DNA of 28,412 nt from Candidatus Desantisbacteria bacterium CG1_02_38_46. Its GTDB lineage: Bacteria; Desantisbacteria; UBA1551; UBA1559. A program made the translations under genes and the position numbers. The number at the start of each line of letters is the position of its first letter. The stretch's first letter is position 1. The stretch spans positions 1 to 28,412 of the forward strand of contig MNUO01000131.1 of NCBI GenBank assembly GCA_001871015.1, in the 5' to 3' direction. The notes under the pieces were generated by a model. It searched no databases. It had not been told where the DNA came from and saw only the letters and a program-made list of their open reading frames with translations. Positions 13,805 to 23,413 of this stretch are shown one piece after another.

Positions 13805-14953
13805 TTAAAAAATTTTCCTTCTAACTTCGTTTAATAATATTTGGGCTGCATCCTTGTCGGAAATCTTTTTAACCGGTTTTCCTTTTTTGAACAACAAAGC
13901 ATTCTTACCACTGAAGGCAATGCCAATATCCGCCTCTTTTGCCTCACCAGGACCGTTGACCTCGCAACCCATAATAGCTACCTTTAACGATGACAATAAA
14001 GCAGAATCGGGGCACACCGATGTTACCATCGGGGTCGTGCCACTACGATTCCAAGATTTTTCAAAATCGTGAACGATTTTGACTAAATTGACTTTGCAAC
14101 GACCACAGGTCGGGCAAGAAATTATTTCAATTCCAGGTTCTAATCTCAATATTTTAAGAATTTCATGTCCTGCTTTAACTTCTTCCACGGGACTTCCTGT
14201 CAGAGAAACACGAATTGTATCTCCAATCCCCCCCATAAGAAGGGTCCCTATTCCCAGAGAAGATTTAATTAATGCCGGAACCAGCGACCCGGTTGCTGTC
14301 ATCCCTAAATGAAATGGATAATCCACTTCTTTTGCCATCAACCTGTATGATTCAATTGTTGATTGGATATCCGGAGTCTTAAGGGAAATGATAATATCAT
14401 TAAACTTTAATTTCTCAAAGAGCCGAATATAACCCAGAGCGGAATCGACCATTCGTCCTGATAATGAACCCCGATGTAACATTGGGGCGCTACTTGCAGA
14501 GTTCACTCTGCCACTACAAGTGCGATGAATCGCACCGCTACCTATGGAACCAGAGTTGACACCTATACGAATCGGGATTTTTCTGCGCTTCGATTCTTTG
14601 ACAACTATTTCAATCTCGTCAGGGCGGCGTATATTGCCTGGATTTAACCTTATCTTATCAACTCCATGTTCGATTGCCACAAGTGCAAGACGATAGTTAA
14701 AGTGAATATCCGCAACCAGGGGAACATTTATTTCTTTTTTAATCGCTGAAATTGCCTGAGCAGATTTTAAATCAGGGACAGCGACTCGTACAATCTGGCA
14801 ACCCGCTTCTTTCAGTTCCCTTATTTGCCGAACTGTCTTTCTGATATCAGATGTTGGTACTTTTACCATTGACTGAATGGAAATTGGAGCATTTCCTCCA
14901 ATTGGAACATTGCCAACCCAAATCTTTATAGTGTTTCTTCGTTTAATTTTTAT
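13805..14953 (-). CDS. ispG: 4-hydroxy-3-methylbut-2-en-1-yl diphosphate synthase
   Basis: A MEP-pathway [4Fe-4S] enzyme converting ME-cPP to HMBPP. The barrel has VRVAVPDLKSA, NVPLVADIHFNYRLAL, KIRLNPGN and RIGVNSGS. The cluster domain has ISCPTCGRCKVN and MGCEVNGPGEA (cluster Cys residues). The first ATG in frame (14869) would drop the conserved VGNVPIGGNAPISIQSM, which is encoded upstream. In that frame no ATG, GTG or TTG exists, so the start must be an AUA (14953, GAGG 5 bases upstream) or AUU (14947); 14953 is used here. Three palindromic modules (14469-14541) are inserted in frame, adding GSGAIHRTCSGRVNSASSAP between GVNSGSI and the MVDSALG helix. It overlaps the end of rseP. Confidence 0.93.
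   Translation of the reverse strand: MKIKRRNTIKIWVGNVPIGGNAPISIQSMVKVPTSDIRKTVRQIRELKEAGCQIVRVAVPDLKSAQAISAIKKEINVPLVADIHFNYRLALVAIEHGVDKIRLNPGNIRRPDEIEIVVKESKRRKIPIRIGVNSGSIGSGAIHRTCSGRVNSASSAPMLHRGSLSGRMVDSALGYIRLFEKLKFNDIIISLKTPDIQSTIESYRLMAKEVDYPFHLGMTATGSLVPALIKSSLGIGTLLMGGIGDTIRVSLTGSPVEEVKAGHEILKILRLEPGIEIISCPTCGRCKVNLVKIVHDFEKSWNRSGTTPMVTSVCPDSALLSSLKVAIMGCEVNGPGEAKEADIGIAFSGKNALLFKKGKPVKKISDKDAAQILLNEVRRKIF
14469..14541 (-). repeat. Three REP-like modules inside ispG
   Basis: On the coding strand: GTAGCG + GTGCGAT-TC-ATCGCAC (14520-14541), GTAGTG + GCAGAGT-GA-ACTCTGC (14496-14517), GTAGCG + CCCCAATG-TTA-CATCGGGG (14469-14493). Three different stems share the same GTAG(T/C)G head and orientation, back to back, without breaking the ispG frame. 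Confidence 0.8.
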
Positions 14954-15978
14954 CTTATCCTCACTATATCCTTGAATGTTGCAAATATCATCAGGATTAT
15001 AAGTAACACCAGCCCTACTTGTTCCAGCAACTGCCTGTTTTTATCCGAAACTGGCCTACCCTTTAACTTTTCTATAAACAGAAGTAGAATAACACCTCCA
15101 TCCACAATGGGAATCGGAAAAAGATTTATTATGGCTAAGTTTACGCTTAGAAATCCTATGAAATATAAAAGGGAAGTAATTCCATAACGAACCTGGGCTC
15201 CAAGCATCTGCACGATTCCAATTGGTCCAGCAATGTCCGGTTTAATTCTTCCAATTATAATTAGGAACAACCCCTTGAGGATTGCGTAAGTAAGTAAAAC
15301 GGTCTGGAGGAATCCTTCATATATTGCTTTCAAGATAGAAAATTTCTTGATACTCTCCTGAGGGCTAATTCCAATGATTTTCCTCATCTCATCTTTATCC
15401 CACCGCGGCAAAATTTTAAGTTCCATCTCGCGTGTTCCCCGGAGAACTCTTATGTTAAGCGGATGTTCTATACCTTTGCGAATATTTCCTTGAACCTCCA
15501 TCCAATTGGAAACTTTTTCACCATTAATGCTTATGATTTTATCGCCAGGAACCAATCCTGCAGTTTGCGCCGGATAACCCTCAGATATTTTACCTATTAT
15601 TGTAGTATCAATGTTAAAGGAAACCACGCCTATTTTGAAAACAATAACAAACAGGAGGAATGCGAGTATGAAATTGAAGAGTGGCCCGAAAAACACAACA
15701 AGCATTCTCTCTCCTACTGAACGCATATTGAATTCCCACGGCATCCCCTGCCTGGCTTGAGAATTCTCGCCAGCCATTTTCACATATCCGCCAAAAGGAA
15801 TTAGAGATACGAGATATCTTGTTTCACCCTTTGTAAATCCTATAAGTTCTGGACCAAAACCTAATGAGAATTTTTCCACGCGAATGCCGATTTTCTTTGC
15901 GATTAGAAAATGACCGAGTTCATGAAAAAAAATCAGCAGCCCAAGCGAAATAATTGAAACTACAATTGTCGTAATCAT
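14950..15978 (-). CDS. rseP: Site-2 protease RseP (M50)
   Basis: A 342-residue inner-membrane zinc metalloprotease. HELGH (19-23) lies in the first transmembrane helix (LGLLIFFHELGHFLIA). A single PDZ domain occupies roughly residues 115-195 (AQTAGLVPGDKIISINGEKVSNW). The C-terminal NLFPIPIVDGG supplies the third zinc ligand. It cleaves anti-sigma factors or signal-peptide remnants within the membrane. Family members with one PDZ are common. Ribosome site GAGGGAAG. It sits between dxr and ispG, the usual place in bacterial frr-uppS-cdsA-dxr-rseP clusters. Confidence 0.95.
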   Translation of the reverse strand: MITTIVVSIISLGLLIFFHELGHFLIAKKIGIRVEKFSLGFGPELIGFTKGETRYLVSLIPFGGYVKMAGENSQARQGMPWEFNMRSVGERMLVVFFGPLFNFILAFLLFVIVFKIGVVSFNIDTTIIGKISEGYPAQTAGLVPGDKIISINGEKVSNWMEVQGNIRKGIEHPLNIRVLRGTREMELKILPRWDKDEMRKIIGISPQESIKKFSILKAIYEGFLQTVLLTYAILKGLFLIIIGRIKPDIAGPIGIVQMLGAQVRYGITSLLYFIGFLSVNLAIINLFPIPIVDGGVILLLFIEKLKGRPVSDKNRQLLEQVGLVLLIILMIFATFKDIVRIR

Positions 15979-15988
15979 CTTTCTTCCC

Positions 15989-17158
15989 TCATGCAGAGTT
16001 CACTCTGCCACTACAAATTATTTTTTCCGTTTCATCTCTTGCCCATTCATCTGCCTCTAATAGTTCTTTTAATGTTTGACACTTTCTTTTATATTTATCC
16101 ATTACTCTCTTTATAACCCTCGGAATGTCCATAAAACCTATTTTTCCTTCAAGGAAGGCATTAACTCCTACTTCATCCGCAGCACTTAAAACTGCAGGCA
16201 TACCTTTTCCAATAACAACGGCTTCTCGGGCATATTGAAGACAGGGAAAGGACTTAGTATCTGGATGGATAAATTCTAAATTTCCTGCCTTTGCCAAATC
16301 AGCTGATGGAAGAAAAGTCCCAATTCTTTTCGGATAGAATAGGACGTACTGAATCGGAATTCGCATATCAGGAATTGCCAATTGTGCCAAACTTATCCCA
16401 TCAATAAACGAAACAACTGAATGAATTATAGTCTGGGGATGAATCAGCACTCTGATTTTACTTAAAGGAATCCCGAAGAAGTTGCTTGCTTCAATTATTT
16501 CCAGTCCTTTATTCATCAGAGTGGCGGAATCCACAGAAATTTTTTTCCCCATCTTCCATATTGGATGTTTAATTGCCTCCTGCCTTGTAACTTTCTCCAA
16601 TGCCATTCGCGAAAGACGATAAAATGGCCCACCAGAAGCTGTAAGAATAACTTCCTTTACCTCATCTATATTCCTTCCTTCTAAACATTGGAATATTGCG
16701 CTTATCTCACTATCCACTGGTAGAATTCTCACTTTTTTCTTTTTAGCCTCATTCACGAGAATTTTTCCAAAACCTACAATCACCTCTTTATTTGCAACGG
16801 CAATATCCTTACCCTTGCCTATCGCTCTTAACAGGGGAAAAAGACTGTTTTTCCCGGTAAGTGCTCCGACTACCATATTCACTTCTTTTGCCTCGGCAAT
16901 CTTTATTAAACCACTCATTCCACTATAAATTTCAACTTTTTTACCCTTCAATAACTTCTTTACTTCAATAGCCTTTTCTTCATTTAGGATTGCTACACTA
17001 TGGGGATTAAATTTTTCTATCTGCCTTATGAGTAGTCCAATGTTTTCCCTGCAGGACAATCCATAGATGGCAAAGTCCTCTGGAAACTTCGAAATAACAT
17101 CCAGGGTATTTATACCAACAGAGCCCGTGGAACCTAAAATGGATATTATCTTTTTCAT
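15989..17158 (-). CDS. dxr: 1-deoxy-D-xylulose-5-phosphate reductoisomerase
   Basis: A 389-residue enzyme making MEP from DXP with NADPH. It has the Rossmann loop ILGSTGSVG (7-15), the metal-binding region VDSEISAIFQCLEG, ASGGPF, HPIWKMGKKISVDSATLMNKGLE and PQTIIHS. The last eight residues, CSGRVNSA, and effectively the stop come from the GTAGTG palindrome at 15993-16015, so the native C-terminus has been rewritten. The C-terminal helical domain appears otherwise complete (ELLEADEWARDETEKI). Part of the rpsB-ispG operon. Confidence 0.96.
   Translation of the reverse strand: MKKIISILGSTGSVGINTLDVISKFPEDFAIYGLSCRENIGLLIRQIEKFNPHSVAILNEEKAIEVKKLLKGKKVEIYSGMSGLIKIAEAKEVNMVVGALTGKNSLFPLLRAIGKGKDIAVANKEVIVGFGKILVNEAKKKKVRILPVDSEISAIFQCLEGRNIDEVKEVILTASGGPFYRLSRMALEKVTRQEAIKHPIWKMGKKISVDSATLMNKGLEIIEASNFFGIPLSKIRVLIHPQTIIHSVVSFIDGISLAQLAIPDMRIPIQYVLFYPKRIGTFLPSADLAKAGNLEFIHPDTKSFPCLQYAREAVVIGKGMPAVLSAADEVGVNAFLEGKIGFMDIPRVIKRVMDKYKRKCQTLKELLEADEWARDETEKIICSGRVNSA
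15993..16015 (-). repeat. Class A palindrome at the dxr C-terminus
   Basis: Coding strand GTAGTG then GCAGAGT-GA-ACTCTGC, read as CSGRVNSA and ending at the TGA (15989-15991). Same stem and same frame as in ispG. Confidence 0.75.
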
Positions 17159-17185
17159 AAATAATCCAACAATCAGTAGTCAGCA

Positions 17186-18019
17186 CTATAGGGAATAAAT
17201 AGAGAGGAAATAATAGAAAAATGGGGCAGTGAAAAGAAGGCTGTCAAATCTATCAAGTAATCCCCCGTGGCCTGGAATAAAATCCCCGGAATCCTTTGTC
17301 TCTACATCCCGCTTTAAAAGTGACTCTACCAGATCTCCAGCTTGAGCAAAAATCCCTATTAAAATTCCCAGTAATAGACTGGTCTCCAGGGAAAAATCAA
17401 ATATCCAAAATCTGGCAATAAGAAAGACGAGCAGCCCCGCAGATATCCCGCCAATTGCTCCCTCAATGGATTTATGCATACTTATCTTTGGAATCAGTTT
17501 ATGCCGTCCCCATTTTTTCCCGACGAAATAGGCTGCACTATCAGCGCACCATGTTCCGAAAAAGAGAAGATAAATAAATCGCAAGCCCCTCTCGCGCAGA
17601 AAAAACAAATGGGAAAGCAGGAAAGTAACATAAAGAACACCAAAGATAGTTGCAGCAACATTATTTACTACACTATGTCTTTCAATCTTTTTACTGAATG
17701 ATTTTTTAAATAATTCTATTATCAGAGACAGAAATATCAAAAAGACCAGGATGGAAATCGGAGAATAAATTCTGCGAAAGGCACTGATGCATAAAATCAG
17801 ACTGACGACAATTCCTGTTTCATATTGAGGATTTGACCTGTACCTCTGCAGGTCATAGAATTCAATCAGTCCAATAATGGCAGTACCTGCAACCATCAGA
17901 AAAAAAGATGCTCCTCCAAAATGAACGGCGAGAAATAAAATAGGAATAAAAATGACACTTGTGATGAGTCTCTCTGCCAATGAAAAGGTGTCAGATGAAA
18001 AGGTGTCAGGTCTTGACAA
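17186..18019 (-). CDS. cdsA: Phosphatidate cytidylyltransferase
   Basis: A multi-helix inner-membrane enzyme making CDP-diacylglycerol from phosphatidate and CTP. The C-terminal CDS signature is complete: SLLKRDVETKDSGDFIPGHGGLLDRFD. About eight hydrophobic segments follow the N-terminus (SVIFIPILFLAVHFGG, FFLMVAGTAIIGLIEF). TTG at 18019 is chosen because GGGGAGG lies 6-7 bases upstream; an in-frame ATG at 18073 would overlap the oxidoreductase gene by 68 bases and has no such site. The first residues (LSRPDTFSSDTFS) come from the repeat at 17981-18028. Confidence 0.9.
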   Translation of the reverse strand: MSRPDTFSSDTFSLAERLITSVIFIPILFLAVHFGGASFFLMVAGTAIIGLIEFYDLQRYRSNPQYETGIVVSLILCISAFRRIYSPISILVFLIFLSLIIELFKKSFSKKIERHSVVNNVAATIFGVLYVTFLLSHLFFLRERGLRFIYLLFFGTWCADSAAYFVGKKWGRHKLIPKISMHKSIEGAIGGISAGLLVFLIARFWIFDFSLETSLLLGILIGIFAQAGDLVESLLKRDVETKDSGDFIPGHGGLLDRFDSLLFTAPFFYYFLSIYSL

Positions 18020-18028
18020 ATGACACCT
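17981..18028. repeat. Tandem duplication plus AGGTGTCA palindrome at the cdsA start
   Basis: TGAAAAGGTGTCAGA (17981-17995) is repeated with one change at 17996-18010. The second copy starts an inverted repeat AGGTGTCA (18001-18008) / TGACACCT (18021-18028). It supplies part of the cdsA ribosome site and N-terminus and the last codons of the upstream oxidoreductase. Confidence 0.7.
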
Positions 18029-19034
18029 CCCCTTTCTGCAAGGATTTAGTAATTGCCTCAATAATCCTGACATTTAAAAGTGCTTCTTCTGGTTTCACCA
18101 GAGGTTCTTTATTTTTAAGAACACAGCCAATAAAATGTTTTATCGGCATTGGAACAAAACCATGGGTTCTGTCATAAATTTCCATTTTCCCACTTATGAA
18201 CGGCATATTATAAACATTTTTCCCGGAAATCCTCAAACCCTGGTCAGTAAGGTCAATGTCTATTCTGCCTTCAGTCCCGTGTACGGAAAGATTAAATTCA
18301 ATCAGGGAAGGCCAGGTAGACGGAAGTATCCATGATGTCTCTACTGTTGCGAAACAGTTTTCAAGTTTAAGCATGGCCTGAACAAGGTCATAGGTATCGA
18401 TACCAGCTTTTTTCAAAACCTCTTTCTTTCCAATAGCATAGACATCTAAAACCTTTTCTCCGGTTAACCAGCAGATGAGATCAATAAGATGAGGGAATAG
18501 AAACCAATGCGGGCCAGATTTTCCTGACCACTTAAACCATTTAGTAGCTACTTCAATTCGATCACTCATTTTCCCTGAAAGCATCAATGGTTTACCGATA
18601 TTACCTTTTTCAATTTCTTCCTTTGCTCTGACAAATGGAGGGTTCCAGCGGTTATGAAAATCAACCATCAGTTTTACTTTTGCCTTTTTTGCAGCGGAAA
18701 TTATAGCCTCAGCATCCTGAACAGTTGTCGCCAGTGGTTTCTCTACAATTATATGTTTTCCAGAAGAAGCCATCTCTATAGCCGCATCTCTATGGACAAA
18801 GTCTGGTGTAGCGATGCTTACAATTTCAATCTCTTTATTTGTGGCAATATCCCCGGTTTTTGTTGTCCAGGAGCAATTATATTTCTTTCCTATTTCTTTC
18901 GCCCTTTTTTCATTTAAATCACAGACTATCGCCAATTCAACTCTTTCGTCCTCAGCATAAACTGCGGCATGCTCTTCACCGAAAATTCCCACACCAACAA
19001 CTGCTGTTTTAATCTTTTTCACTTCAGTCTCCAT
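18006..19034 (-). CDS. Gfo/Idh/MocA-family oxidoreductase
   Basis: A 342-residue NAD(P)-dependent dehydrogenase. The Rossmann start AVVGVGIFGEEHAAVY (GxGxxG) is followed by the family's EKPLATTVQDAE, with the conserved Lys of the active site, and VDFHNRWNPPF. The C-terminal alpha/beta domain forms the substrate site (SGPHWFLFPHLIDLICWLTG with the His for catalysis). Relatives oxidise or reduce sugars, inositols or biliverdin; the substrate here is unknown. It lies 2 bases after uppS and overlaps cdsA, so it is embedded in a lipid/isoprenoid operon where it is not normally found. Confidence 0.85.
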   Translation of the reverse strand: METEVKKIKTAVVGVGIFGEEHAAVYAEDERVELAIVCDLNEKRAKEIGKKYNCSWTTKTGDIATNKEIEIVSIATPDFVHRDAAIEMASSGKHIIVEKPLATTVQDAEAIISAAKKAKVKLMVDFHNRWNPPFVRAKEEIEKGNIGKPLMLSGKMSDRIEVATKWFKWSGKSGPHWFLFPHLIDLICWLTGEKVLDVYAIGKKEVLKKAGIDTYDLVQAMLKLENCFATVETSWILPSTWPSLIEFNLSVHGTEGRIDIDLTDQGLRISGKNVYNMPFISGKMEIYDRTHGFVPMPIKHFIGCVLKNKEPLVKPEEALLNVRIIEAITKSLQKGEVSFVKT

Positions 19035-19036
19035 TT

Positions 19037-19789
19037 TTAATTCACTTTCCCTATCTTGCCAAATCTGCGCTGTCTATTTTGATAATCAAGAATTGCTCTT
19101 ATAAGATGGGCAGGCGTAAAATCTGGCCAGTAAGTGGGAGTTACCCATAATTCTGCATAGGCAGATTGCCAGAGCAGGAAATTACTGATACGCATTTCGC
19201 CACCTGTGCGAATTAACAAATCCAGGGAAGGAAGTCCCACTGTATACAAGAAACTTTCAAAATTCTCCTCATTAATTTCTTCAGAGAACTCTCCCCTGCT
19301 CTTTCTGGCAATTATCTTTTTTACAGCATCGATAACCTCAGTTCTTCCTCCATAATTTATGGCTAAATTGAGGATTAAGCCTGTATTTTTCTCGAGTGCT
19401 TTAACTGAGTTGTCAAGGCTGGATTTGATATTTTCTGGTAAATTTGAGCGCCGTCCGATCCATGCTAATCTCACATTATTTTTATCCAATTCAGGAACTT
19501 CTAATTTCAGATATTTTCTAAGCAAAATCATAAGGCCATGTACTTCTCTTTTGGGGCGAGACCAATTCTCTGTTGAAAAAACATACAGTGTAAGCACCTC
19601 GACACCGGCAAGGTTTTTGCCGGTAAACCTCACAATCTCCCTGACAACATCAACCCCTTTCCGATGGCCAATAAGCCTGGGTAATCCTCTCTCCTTTGCC
19701 CATCGTCCATTCCCATCCATAATTATTGCTATGTGCCGGGGCATCCTGTTACTATCTAATTTTTTAAATAACTCCTGTGCATTTTTCAT
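19037..19789 (-). CDS. uppS: Undecaprenyl diphosphate synthase
   Basis: A 250-residue cis-prenyltransferase making C55-PP, the carrier for cell-wall glycans. It shows the catalytic IAIIMDGNGRWA (Asp25), GHRKGVDVVREIV, TLYVFSTENWSRP, NLAINYGGRTE and RTGGEMRISNFLLWQSAYAEL near the C-terminus. Usual length. It begins 4 bases after the frr stop. Confidence 0.97.
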   Translation of the reverse strand: MKNAQELFKKLDSNRMPRHIAIIMDGNGRWAKERGLPRLIGHRKGVDVVREIVRFTGKNLAGVEVLTLYVFSTENWSRPKREVHGLMILLRKYLKLEVPELDKNNVRLAWIGRRSNLPENIKSSLDNSVKALEKNTGLILNLAINYGGRTEVIDAVKKIIARKSRGEFSEEINEENFESFLYTVGLPSLDLLIRTGGEMRISNFLLWQSAYAELWVTPTYWPDFTPAHLIRAILDYQNRQRRFGKIGKVN

Positions 19790-19793
19790 AAAT

Positions 19794-20351
19794 TTAGAGT
19801 TGTGTCATTTCTTTTTCTTTATTCTTTGCTATTCCATCAATCTCTAAAATAAATTCATCAGTTATTTTCTGAATCTTCTCATGTGCAATTCTCAATTCAT
19901 CCTCGGAAATTGAACTTTCATCCTCTAATTTTTTAATTTTATCATTAGCGTCTCTGCGCACATTTCTAATTGCGATCTTTCCATCCTCAGCCTTCTTCCT
20001 GGCTACTTTAATCAACTCCTGTCTTCTCTCCATACTTAAGGGAGGGACAGGAATACGTATGACATTTCCGTCATTTGTGGGTGTAAGTCCGAGATCCGAT
20101 GTAAGAATCCCCTTCTCTATTTCTGCAAGCTGACTCTTATCCCATGGTTGAACGATAATAAGGTGAGGATCTGCAACTGTGATAGTAGCAACCTGGTTGA
20201 GGGGAAGAACTGTATTGTAACATGAGATTTTTACCTTTTCCAATATTGTAATAGATGCCCTTCCTGTACGGATGGCTGCAAAATCCCCTCTGAGTACATC
20301 TATTACAATTTGCATTTTTTCCTTTATCTCCTTATATATATTTTCCAACAT
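19794..20351 (-). CDS. frr: Ribosome recycling factor
   Basis: A 185-residue RRF of standard length that splits post-termination ribosomes with EF-G. It has the N-terminal helix with LRGDFAAIRTGRAS, the beta domain LPLNQVATITVADPHLIIVQPWDKS, IPVPPLSMERRQELIKVARKKAEDGKIAIRNVRRDAND, and the long C-terminal helix. Ribosome site GGAGGAAG; 12 bases after pyrH. Confidence 0.97.
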   Translation of the reverse strand: MLENIYKEIKEKMQIVIDVLRGDFAAIRTGRASITILEKVKISCYNTVLPLNQVATITVADPHLIIVQPWDKSQLAEIEKGILTSDLGLTPTNDGNVIRIPVPPLSMERRQELIKVARKKAEDGKIAIRNVRRDANDKIKKLEDESSISEDELRIAHEKIQKITDEFILEIDGIAKNKEKEMTQL

Positions 20352-20363
20352 TTCTTCCTCCGC

Positions 20364-21581
<1,218 letters not shown>

Positions 21582-21598
<17 letters not shown>

Positions 21599-22421
21599 TT
21601 TCGCTACTTTCCTCCTCATGCTCATCTGCCGCAGTCAGTGGTTCGGTTTCACTCTGCGGAGATGGTTCTTCCTGCAATGGCTCCTCCTGCGATGATTCCT
21701 CATCAACCACAGGAATTTCTTCGCCTTCCACCTTTGTGCATAATCCTTTACCTTCAATCACTGCCTCGGCAATCTGATTGGTAAATAGTTTAATGCCACG
21801 AATAGCATCATCATTCCCTGGAATACAATAATTAACAAGGTTTGGGTTGCAATCTGTATCCACTATCCCCACCACCGGTATGCCAATTTTCTTTGCCTCT
21901 GCTATTGCAATTTGCTCCTTTTTAAGATCAATCACAAAGATAGCATCAGGTAATTTCTCCATATCCCTTATACCTCCTAACAAGAGGTTCAGTTTTTCCT
22001 TTTCTTTCTTCAACTTTTTGACTTCACCATCTGGTAGAACCTCAAACAATCCTTCTTTTTCCTTTTCCTCCAATTCTTTAAGTCTATTAATATTCTTACG
22101 GATTGTTTGGAAGTTGGTAAGCATTCCGCCTAACCATCTGGAATTGACATAATAAGATTGACATCTTACAGCCTCCTCCTTTATTATCTCCTGCGCCTGT
22201 TTTTTCGTCCCTACGAAAAGCACTGCCCCCCCCTGAGCAGTTAAATCTTTAATAAAATCATACGCCTCTTTGAATTTCTTTACTGTTTTCTGCAAATCAA
22301 TTACATGTATCCCGTTCCTCTGCGAAAAAATATAACTTTTCATTCCTGGATGCCAATGTTGAGTTTGATGCCCAAAGTGCACCCCCGCCTCTAAAAGTTG
22401 TTTAATTGTCAGTGACAGCAT
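21582..22421 (-). CDS. rpsB: Ribosomal protein S2
   Basis: A 279-residue S2: [82 protein letters not shown] and [15 protein letters not shown] are all typical. A Glu/Ser-rich tail of about 45 residues follows residue 235 ([18 protein letters not shown]...), an acidic extension not found in E. coli. First gene of the operon; its promoter lies inside the end of miaA. The ribosome site is GGGGGTGG. Confidence 0.97.
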
Positions 22422-22450
22422 TCCACCCCCTTATTGAAATTCCTTATCTT

Positions 22451-22478
22451 AGTATACTTCATTTTTTAAAATTGTCAA
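22451..22478 (-). promoter_or_regulatory. Promoter of the rpsB operon
   Basis: Minus strand TTGACA (22473-22478), 16-base spacer, TATACT (22451-22456). The -35 box overlaps the last codons of miaA. Confidence 0.78.
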
Positions 22479-23406
22479 GAACTTTTCCTGCCTCCTCAAT
22501 TACGGCGGAAATATTTCCACCTTTTACATCAATCCATTTTATTCGTTTATCTTTCTTAAACCAGATTACCTGGCGCCTTGCATATCGCCTCGTATTTCTC
22601 TTCAATAACCGTATTGCTTCTTCCAATTGATATTTTCCCATTAAATATCCGATTATTTCTTTATAACCCAGACTCTCCATAGATTTCCCCCCCGTCTTGC
22701 TCGCCACGGCGAGCAGGGGGGGTCCATAACCGGCGGCAAGCAACCCTTCTACTTCTTTAATTAAACCTATTTTAATCATCAGGTCAACTCTCTTGTTTAT
22801 CTTTTTGTAAAGTTCGTTCATCGGATACCTGATTCCAATTATAAACAAATCATAGCTTGGAATTGTGGTTTTAGCCTGGTAATAGGAAAAAGGGTTCCCT
22901 GTCTGCTCATAAACTTCCAGTGCTCTTATTATCCTGCGCCGGTCATTGGGATGAATCCTTCCTGCTATCACAGGGTCAATTTCTTTAAGTCTGTTGTATA
23001 TATAGATATTTCCATATTGATTTGCTTCTGAATCTAACTTCTTGCGAATCTGCCAGTTTGCCGAGGGTGCAGGGCATAACCCATCAATCACTGCACGAAT
23101 ATATAAACCGGAACCACCAACCAAAAATGGAATTCTCTTCTTTCTGTATATTTCCTTAATTATCCTATCAGCTCTTTTTTTATAATCAGCTACTGTAAAA
23201 TCTTCGTCAGGTTTTACAATATCAATAAGATGACAAGCCTCCTTTCCGCCTGATGCAGATTTTCCAGTGCCTATATCCATAAATTTGTAAACCTGTCTGG
23301 AATCCGCAGAAATAATTTCCAATGGATATCGCCTGGCCAATTGTTCTGCAACCTCAGTCTTACCTGAAGCAGTTGGACCAACAAGCACTACTAATGGCTT
23401 TTTCAT
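22459..23406 (-). CDS. miaA: tRNA dimethylallyltransferase
   Basis: A 315-residue enzyme adding dimethylallyl to A37 of tRNAs that read UNN codons. It has the P-loop GPTASGKTEVAEQLA (10-24), ISADSRQVYKFMDIGTGKS, FLVGGSGLYIRAVIDGL, NDRRRIIRALEVYEQTGNPFS and YARRQVIWFKKD. Between LLAAGYG and SMESLGYKEI the family has about three residues. Here a palindrome (22687-22722) adds PPLLAVASKTGGK in frame, near the tRNA-contacting region. It starts 7 bases after the ferredoxin gene. Confidence 0.95.
   Translation of the reverse strand: MKKPLVVLVGPTASGKTEVAEQLARRYPLEIISADSRQVYKFMDIGTGKSASGGKEACHLIDIVKPDEDFTVADYKKRADRIIKEIYRKKRIPFLVGGSGLYIRAVIDGLCPAPSANWQIRKKLDSEANQYGNIYIYNRLKEIDPVIAGRIHPNDRRRIIRALEVYEQTGNPFSYYQAKTTIPSYDLFIIGIRYPMNELYKKINKRVDLMIKIGLIKEVEGLLAAGYGPPLLAVASKTGGKSMESLGYKEIIGYLMGKYQLEEAIRLLKRNTRRYARRQVIWFKKDKRIKWIDVKGGNISAVIEEAGKVLDNFKK
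22687..22722. repeat. Class B palindrome inside miaA
   Basis: C-tract, TCTTGCTCGCC, AC, GGCGAGCA and G-tract form a strong GC-rich hairpin of 36 bp (12 codons), standing out from the AT-rich gene. The same element is at 27030-27063. Confidence 0.8.
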
Positions 23407-23413
23407 GGCGCTA

